From contig CAYGVT010000023.1 of NCBI GenBank assembly GCA_964353355.1, forward strand, positions 1 to 64,000: a stretch of DNA of 64,000 nucleotides, in the 5' to 3' direction. Shown here piece after piece: positions 58,902-64,000 of the stretch. Under the pieces are notes generated by a model. It had not been told where the DNA came from. It ran no database searches and worked only from the letters and a program-made list of their open reading frames with translations. The position numbers and the translations under genes were made by a program. Positions within the stretch are counted from its first letter, which is position 1; each line of letters opens with the position of its first letter. Origin of the DNA: CAYGVT01 sp964353355 (GTDB lineage: Archaea > Thermoplasmatota > DTKX01 > GCA-020343715).

Positions 58902-61897
58902 GCGCGGCGCCCGACCTGGCGACGCCGGGCCGCGACCGCGGCCTGGCCGCTCGCCGCGCCGCGATGGCGATGGTCCTCATCGCCATCATGCTCCCGTCCC
59001 TGTCCCTCCTGCCCACCGCGCGTGCGGACGAGCCCCTGGTCCTCGGCACCCCCCTGCTGGTCGTCGGCGACGCGGCGCTCGACGCCCTGTTCGCCAACGC
59101 CTCCAGCGACGGGCTCACGCCCGAGACGGCCCACGTGCTCTCCTCCTTGCACATCCGCGTGGAGGGGCGGGGGCCCGCAATCGAGCTCAGGGACACGACG
59201 CGCCACCTCGTGATTCTCGGGTGCCGGCTCGAGGGGCCTGGCGGCGGCTCGGCGGGGCACGGCGTGCTGCTGCAGGGCTGCACCAACGTGAGCGTGGAGG
59301 CGTGCCGCGCCTCGGGCTGGGACGCGGGCGTGATGGCCACGGGCTGCGGCCGGGTGGGCGTCGGGAACAGCACCCTCGCCGACTGCCACGGGGACGGCCT
59401 GCGGGCGGAGGACTGCTGGAACGTCACCGTGGCGGGGAACCGCATCGAGCGGTGCCCGACCGGGATATTGGCCGTCCGCGTGCAGGGGCTCGTCGTGAGG
59501 TCCAACGACTTCTCCGACGGGAGCACCGGCCTTGAGGCGCGCTCTTGCGACGGGGCGATGGTCGACGCCAACGTCGTGTCGACGTGCGAGCATGGGCTGC
59601 TCGTCTCCTCCTCGGACGGGGCCCGCGTCGTTCGGAACGAGGTCGCCATGTGCACCGACTACGGCGTCCGCGTCGAGGCCGGCGAGCGGTACGTGGTCGC
59701 GCGCAACAGCGCAACAGGCGCAGTGACCGGCATCTCCATCGACCAGTGCCACTCCTCCATCGTCCTCGAGAACGACGCGACGTCCAACTACGTGGGGATG
59801 GAGCTGCTCGGCTGCACGGGATGCACCATCAGGGACAACCTGGTGTCGAAGAGCGGCGATGTTGGGTTGCGGCTGAGCGGCTCTGACGACAACGAGCTCG
59901 TGGGGAACCGCGTCCGGCTCAACATGGTGGGCATCGAGCTCAGGTCGTCGGAGGGCAACACCTTCAACGGGACGGTCCTGCGCGCGAACCACTGGAGGGC
60001 TGTCGAGGGCGACGTCGGGGACAACCGGTTCACGGGCACGGTCGAGAGCCTCAACGGCTGGCTCAGGTTCGTGCTGCTCTACCTGCCGCCCATCGTGGCC
60101 GCGGCGGTCGCCCCGTTCCCCGTGCGCAGGTACCTGAGGAGGCGGCGCGAGGGGGCGCGGCCGCCGGGCGTTGCGGTGAGGCCCAGGTTCCCCGCCGGCC
60201 GCGCCGGGCTGTGGGCCCTGTCAGCCTACGTCATGGACGAGACCTTCTTCATCTCGCAGCTCGAGCAGGCCGGCCCGCAGCGCGAGCGCGTCATCGAGCG
60301 CTACAAGGCGGGCATCGCCTCCGCCAAGGCGCTCACGACCATGACCTCGCTCATCGTCGCCGCCATCCTGGTCATGCTCACGTCCATCCCCATCTCGGGC
60401 CTCATGGGCGTGCTGGATGTGGATGTCACGGGGGAGAACGTGAACGACGTGCTGTTCGCCTCCTCCATCCCGCTGCTGCTCTACGGCGCGATGCTGTTCG
60501 TGGTGCTGCTCGTGTTCACGCTCACGTTCCTCGCGAGCCTCCTGCAGGGCGACGCGTTCAAGCCCCTGGGTGCGCTCCCGCTCGACAGGAGGGAGATGCG
60601 CCGCGTGACGGCATACGTGCTCCTGCGCATGTACGGGCTGCCCCTGGCCGTCGTGGTCCTGGCCTACCCGGTCATCGGCGGCGTCTTCACGGGCTCGTGG
60701 GGCTTCTTCGCCGCCGCCCTCCTGGGCAACGCGCTCAACGTCGCGACGGTCCTCGCGCTCGTCGTGTGGACGTGCGACGTCTTCGGGAGGCGCGTGTTCA
60801 GGGGGGGCTCGTCGAGGGGCTCCACCGCGCTGCGCGTGGTGGTGATGGTGGGCTACACCGTCGTCGCCTTCTCCATCTTCATCATCATGGGGGTCGCGCT
60901 CGATACCATCGGCGGCCTTTACGCCGAGCAGAGGCTGGCTGGCGCCTCCGGCGAGGTCGTCAACGCCGCGCTCGCGCTGGTCCCCTTCGCCCTCCCCAGC
61001 TCCTACTTGACCGCGATGACCCTCGTGCCCATGGGTTCGGTCCCGCTCCCGGTCGTCGCGGCGGCCATCGCCGGCACGGCGGCGCAGGCGGCAATCGCCT
61101 ACGCGCTCGTAGGGCGCGCCCGGCGCGCGCTGGGCGCGGTCGCGATGGCCGCCGAGGGCGGCGGTGGGGGTCCAGGCCAGCGCGCCACGGTCGGCGACAT
61201 CGCTCTGCGCACGCGGTCGCCCGTGGCCGCGTTCGCGAGGGGGGGGCTCCTGGTCGCGTCGAGGGAGATGGGCACGCTCATGTACCTCATCATGCCCATC
61301 GTCCTGCCCATAATGATGGTCGTGCCCTCCGCCATGGACGACCCTGCCATCGACACATCATCGGTGCTCATGGGCTACATCATGTACACCGGCATCGGGG
61401 CCGTGCTCATCGCAGTCGCGCTCTCGACCGCGGACGCCAACCTCGGGGGCGTGCTCATGGGTCTGCCGTTCAGGACCCGTGACCTCTACAGGGCGAAGCA
61501 CGCGACCATGTCGGCGGTGCTGGCGCTCTCGCTGCTGGTCCTGCTTTCGATCAGCCTCCCGCGCGCACGGGACCCATCGCAGGTGCTCACCTACGCGGTG
61601 CCGCAGCTCGCGCTCATCCCGGCCGTGGCGTCCATCGCGCTCCTGCTCTACTCCGCGGCCTTCGGGAGGTTCAACCGCCGGTTCACCTTCTTCCTCATCG
61701 ACCCGACGAACACGGTCCTCAAGTACATCTCCATCGGGGTCGTGCTGTACGGCCTCGTCATCGGGGAGGTCGTCGGGACATGGTGGGCGGTCGGGCCCGC
61801 GGGCGTCGACCCGGCCATCGTGGTCGGCGCGCTGGTCGCGTCGAACCTCGCCCTCGCGGCCATGCTCGAGGGGGCCGCGAGGAGGATGCTGGGATAG
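58898..61897 (+). CDS. ABC permease with an N-terminal extracellular beta-helix domain (fused NosD-NosY-like)
   Basis: Membrane protein of 999 aa. A signal anchor (~23-43, A-M-V-L-I-A-I-M-L-P-S-L-S-L-L) is followed by a right-handed parallel beta-helix (~80-388) with repeated N-x-[VI]-x-[NG]-N and G-[IVL]-x-[VL] rungs, as in NosD/CASH domains. A TM helix at ~389-408 returns the chain to the cytoplasm, and about ten further TM helices (~478-999) form an ABC-2-like permease in two halves joined by a Gly-rich linker (~750-760). In the classic Nos system NosD, NosF and NosY are separate proteins; here the NosD-like and NosY-like parts appear fused. GTG 58898 overlaps the ATPase stop and follows GGGAGG. 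Confidence 0.85.
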   Translation: MSAAPDLATPGRDRGLAARRAAMAMVLIAIMLPSLSLLPTARADEPLVLGTPLLVVGDAALDALFANASSDGLTPETAHVLSSLHIRVEGRGPAIELRDTTRHLVILGCRLEGPGGGSAGHGVLLQGCTNVSVEACRASGWDAGVMATGCGRVGVGNSTLADCHGDGLRAEDCWNVTVAGNRIERCPTGILAVRVQGLVVRSNDFSDGSTGLEARSCDGAMVDANVVSTCEHGLLVSSSDGARVVRNEVAMCTDYGVRVEAGERYVVARNSATGAVTGISIDQCHSSIVLENDATSNYVGMELLGCTGCTIRDNLVSKSGDVGLRLSGSDDNELVGNRVRLNMVGIELRSSEGNTFNGTVLRANHWRAVEGDVGDNRFTGTVESLNGWLRFVLLYLPPIVAAAVAPFPVRRYLRRRREGARPPGVAVRPRFPAGRAGLWALSAYVMDETFFISQLEQAGPQRERVIERYKAGIASAKALTTMTSLIVAAILVMLTSIPISGLMGVLDVDVTGENVNDVLFASSIPLLLYGAMLFVVLLVFTLTFLASLLQGDAFKPLGALPLDRREMRRVTAYVLLRMYGLPLAVVVLAYPVIGGVFTGSWGFFAAALLGNALNVATVLALVVWTCDVFGRRVFRGGSSRGSTALRVVVMVGYTVVAFSIFIIMGVALDTIGGLYAEQRLAGASGEVVNAALALVPFALPSSYLTAMTLVPMGSVPLPVVAAAIAGTAAQAAIAYALVGRARRALGAVAMAAEGGGGGPGQRATVGDIALRTRSPVAAFARGGLLVASREMGTLMYLIMPIVLPIMMVVPSAMDDPAIDTSSVLMGYIMYTGIGAVLIAVALSTADANLGGVLMGLPFRTRDLYRAKHATMSAVLALSLLVLLSISLPRARDPSQVLTYAVPQLALIPAVASIALLLYSAAFGRFNRRFTFFLIDPTNTVLKYISIGVVLYGLVIGEVVGTWWAVGPAGVDPAIVVGALVASNLALAAMLEGAARRMLG

Positions 61898-61949
61898 GCC
61901 GCCCCCGCGGGACCGAGGGCCTGCGGGATGGAGGCCATCACCCTGCGCC

Positions 61950-62714
61950 TCATGGCGGGCCTGGCCGGGAGATCTTGTAGGCCGCGGGGGCCCCGTAGAC
62001 GGGCGCCGGGAGGGCGGGCTCCTCCGGGGGTGATTGGGGCTGGGCCTCGGGGACCGGGGCGACCGGGATGGGCTGCTCCGGCGGAGGCCCCGCGGGCTCC
62101 CAAACGGTCGATGGGGCCGTGGCGGGCCTCGGCGTGGCGGCACCGGGGGGAGCGGGCGCCTGGGGCGTGGGCTGCGGCCGACCCTGCTGGTCCACGTACC
62201 GGGGCCGTCTCTTGTAGATGGCGAAGGCGATGACCGCGACCACCAGGGTGACGGCGAGGACCGCACCGCACAGGTAGATGCTGGATGTGCCCTCCTCCCA
62301 CGTCACGTCGAACTCGACCAGGGAGGCATCGTCGAGCAGGTTCGGGCCGTGCTCGACGACGATGTAGTAGGTGCCCTCGTCGCTCCATGTGAAGCTGTCG
62401 TAGGCGGAATCGGTGTTGAGATGGGAGTGCGCGCTGTAGTAGGAGAACTCGTCGTACTCGGGGGAGATGTACTCGGTGTAGTCGGATTCGTCCAGGAACA
62501 GGACGTTGATGGGCGGTCCCGATAGGACGGAGACGTCGTAGAATATCGAGATGGAGATGCCGTCATAGAAGAGGATCTCCACGACGAGGGGGTCGTCGAC
62601 GGCGATGGTCCGCGTGCCCGAGCTCTCCCCCGCGAGCGCGGGCGGGGCGAGCAGCGTCACCAGCATGATAGCCGAGAGGAGGACGGGCCCCGACCGAGAT
62701 GGCCTTGGGGACAT
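61950..62714 (-). CDS. Secreted single-pass membrane protein with Pro-rich cytoplasmic tail
   Basis: Protein of 254 aa, unknown function. Signal peptide (~10-28, P-V-L-L-S-A-I-M-L-V-T-L-L-A-P-P-A-L-A), an outer domain of ~120 residues (V-L-S-G-P-P-I-N-V-L-F-L-D-E-S-D-Y ... G-T-Y-Y-I-V-V-E), a TM helix (~149-170), and a ~85-residue tail rich in Pro, Ala and Gln. The outer domain is like that of the next gene and vaguely recalls the GOLD/emp24 beta sandwich. ATG 62714 is 26 bp from a GCATATATCC box, so it is probably leaderless. Confidence 0.78.
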   Translation of the reverse strand: MSPRPSRSGPVLLSAIMLVTLLAPPALAGESSGTRTIAVDDPLVVEILFYDGISISIFYDVSVLSGPPINVLFLDESDYTEYISPEYDEFSYYSAHSHLNTDSAYDSFTWSDEGTYYIVVEHGPNLLDDASLVEFDVTWEEGTSSIYLCGAVLAVTLVVAVIAFAIYKRRPRYVDQQGRPQPTPQAPAPPGAATPRPATAPSTVWEPAGPPPEQPIPVAPVPEAQPQSPPEEPALPAPVYGAPAAYKISRPGPP

Positions 62715-62735
62715 CGATTGCGTGATGGCCCTCGG

Positions 62736-62745
62736 GGATATATGC
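62736..62745 (-). promoter_or_regulatory. TATA box of the gene ending at 61950
   Basis: GCATATATCC on the minus strand, centred 26 bp before ATG 62714. Confidence 0.65.
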
Positions 62746-62867
62746 ACCTTGCGCGGGGGGGGGCGGGACGGACCGCCCGTCCATCCCCGGGTGCGCGGTG
62801 GCTGGATCAGGCTAGGGCCATCGGCACTTCCCATGCCATGTGGAGCACGGCGGGCCGGGACGCGACC

Positions 62868-63482
62868 CTAACCAGACGGTGGGGGTGGCGGGTGCTGCCC
62901 GGGCGGCGGGTCTTGCCCTGGCGGCATGGGCTGCCCTGGCGCCGCGGTCTGCGCCATCGGCGCCATGGCCCCCTTGGCCCTCCTTCGCCTGCGTCGGACG
63001 ACCAGGAGGATGGGGACGACGATCAGGATGGCGATGACCACGAACACCAATACCACGCCAATGATCGCCGATGTCGACGCATCGGTCCACTTGACGGTAT
63101 AGGTGATGCTGGCGGTCTGATTCGCGGATAGGCCGTTCCCGATGACCACGTAGAAGGTGCCCTTCTTGGACCAGTACCATTCCTTATGGGCGGCCTTGGA
63201 GTCATTCGTGCAGTATTTGGTGTAGGACTCGAACCCGTTGCCGGCGCAGAGGTCGGCATAGTCGTTGTCGTCCATGAAGTATACGTCGATCGGGGGTCCC
63301 GTGATGACCTCCATGTCGTACTCGATTCTCATGCTGGCGCCCTCACACTTGATCTCCACCCCGTGAAAGGCACCAGCCTCCAGCACCGTCGTGTTCGTCT
63401 CCTCGTTCGCCGCCGCGCACGCGGCGAGCGCCGCGAGCGCGAGCAGCGGGACGATGACCAGCAAGTACCCCCTCATCTGCAT
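62868..63482 (-). CDS. Lipoprotein-like secreted protein, paralogue of the neighbouring gene
   Basis: Protein of 204 aa, unknown function. The N-terminus is a signal peptide ending in a lipobox-like L-A-A-C (near residue 22), so the mature protein could be lipid-anchored. The outer domain shares I-T-G-P-P-I-D-V-Y-F-M-D-D-N-D-Y and K-G-T-F-Y-V-V-I-G with the neighbour. Then come a TM helix (~130-155, I-I-G-V-V-L-V-F-V-V-I-A-I-L), a run of Arg residues and a Pro/Gly-rich tail with P-P-P-G-Q. Two extra cysteines in the outer domain may form a disulfide. ATG 63482 has GGGGGGA 6 nt upstream; TTG 63494 is the alternative. Confidence 0.78.
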   Translation of the reverse strand: MQMRGYLLVIVPLLALAALAACAAANEETNTTVLEAGAFHGVEIKCEGASMRIEYDMEVITGPPIDVYFMDDNDYADLCAGNGFESYTKYCTNDSKAAHKEWYWSKKGTFYVVIGNGLSANQTASITYTVKWTDASTSAIIGVVLVFVVIAILIVVPILLVVRRRRRRAKGAMAPMAQTAAPGQPMPPGQDPPPGQHPPPPPSG

Positions 63483-63520
63483 CAATCCCCCCAAGGTGTC
63501 ATGGGTGTATGTCTATGGGT

Positions 63521-63530
63521 GGTATATTGC
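63521..63530 (-). promoter_or_regulatory. TATA box of the lipoprotein-like gene
   Basis: GCAATATACC on the minus strand, predicting transcription near 63499. Confidence 0.5.
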
Positions 63531-63886
63531 CCTTTTCCGTGGCATCCGATGCCGCGCTGGATGTGCGGGCGATGCGTCCATATTTGTGGTGGCGCCTGCC
63601 CTCCCGACCTGCACGATCACCAGCCGCACCTGACGTCTAGCATGCAGTCCTCGATGGGTGCGATGCACGCGCGGCGGTAGGGGCATGGGGACGCAAGCCT
63701 GGGGTGTGGGATGCATGATAGGCGCTTCAGGGCAGTCGAGGCGATATCCCTGTCCCCTTGAATCGTCATGGATGAATGCAGGATTCCCTGGTGGAGGAGA
63801 CGCGTGGGGTGGTTCGCGCCAAAAAGTGGGTGGGACAGTCCCGTAGGCCCTAGGAAGCTCCGATGTTGTGCTCACAGCAGATTCCA

Positions 63887-63932
63887 TGCATCATACTACA
63901 CAAGGATTGACGTTTTCGTGTATCATGATGCA
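63887..63932. repeat. Imperfect 15-bp inverted repeat with 16-bp spacer
   Basis: TGCATCATACTACAC (63887-63901) and GTGTATCATGATGCA (63918-63932) match in inverted orientation at 13 of 15 positions. It may be an operator, a terminator-like hairpin or an element end. Confidence 0.6.
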
Positions 63933-63945
63933 CTTAACGAGTGGA

Positions 63946-63964
63946 GACGGGTACGAAGCCCGTC
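63946..63964. repeat. 6-bp GC-rich hairpin (GACGGG / CCCGTC)
   Basis: Perfect 6-bp stem with a 7-nt loop; GTG and CAC just outside can extend it across a mismatch and a bulge. No T-run follows, so a simple terminator is unlikely. Confidence 0.5.
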
Positions 63965-64000
63965 CCGCACACAAGGTGGTTGGCTGACATCCTGGTACTT

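Larger units (their letters stand above)
63531..64000. other. Gene-less interval at the window end
   Basis: No coding frame with protein-like composition was found in these ~470 bases, and base composition is visibly more AT-rich from about 63860 on. The interval holds the inverted repeat and hairpin listed separately. It could include part of a structured RNA or an element that continues beyond the window; no tRNA or rRNA signature was seen. Confidence 0.5.

Noticed and set aside
58898..61897. True NosD of a nitrous oxide reductase cluster
   Set aside because: No nosZ, nosL or nosR-like gene is in the window and the beta-helix is fused to the permease, so only the architecture is Nos-like.

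Overview
The window looks like a piece of a GC-rich archaeal chromosome, most likely from the Thermoplasmatota (inferred, not searched). The evidence is: a Nep1-type rRNA pseudouridine methyltransferase; archaeal TATA boxes about 26 bp before many start codons, with no room for a leader; membrane proteins joining a zinc ribbon, a Pro/Gln/Tyr-rich linker and membrane segments; and very large SBBP-propeller, PKD and cadherin-like surface proteins. No rRNA, tRNA, CRISPR array, transposase or integrase was recognised. Coding density is high, and most genes sit in short strand-consistent runs with overlapping stop/start codons.

Layout. 0-7 kb: an S9 peptidase, a PepD-type dipeptidase, a small membrane protein, and the copper ATPase copA followed by a YHS mini-gene that carries an in-frame stop. 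7-13.4 kb: dTDP-L-rhamnose synthesis, with rmlC-rmlB and a GT2 glycosyltransferase leftward and rmlD-rmlA, a methyltransferase-like gene and a GT4 glycosyltransferase rightward, all fired from a 64-bp divergent promoter. 13.5-22.2 kb: two huge translationally coupled surface-protein paralogues. 22.4-25 kb: a CPA2 antiporter and an EamA permease with a histidine-rich tail. 25-38 kb: a surface-glycan region (five glycosyltransferase-type proteins, CmcI-like and other methyltransferases, a GT-C-like membrane protein, a Wzx-like flippase) and a nucleotidyltransferase, radical-SAM and methyltransferase cassette. 38.4-42.3 kb: a surface protein with a glycosidase-like propeller and Ig-like repeats.

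42.4-51.3 kb is housekeeping and stress: Ogt, an FAD oxidoreductase, a Cys-containing mini-protein, a GyrI-like protein with a histone-H1-like tail, a ferritin-like protein, an AlkZ/YcaQ-like protein, a papain-like protease, Nep1, two zinc-ribbon pilin-like membrane proteins and a beta carbonic anhydrase. 51.4-63.5 kb is again cell surface: a zinc-ribbon membrane protein, a seven-blade FG-GAP/PKD protein with a cytoplasmic zinc ribbon, a YgbA-like protein, a PKD/FN3 protein, an ABC ATPase coupled to a permease that carries its own extracellular beta-helix (a fused NosD-NosY-like architecture), and two secreted membrane-anchored paralogues. The last 500 bases have no recognisable gene but hold an imperfect inverted repeat and a hairpin.

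The genes taken together suggest a cell that coats itself in rhamnose-containing, probably O-methylated glycans and large glycosylated surface proteins. Start codons were reassigned in many places using TATA-to-start distance, Shine-Dalgarno motifs and stop/start overlaps; several starts are TTG or GTG.
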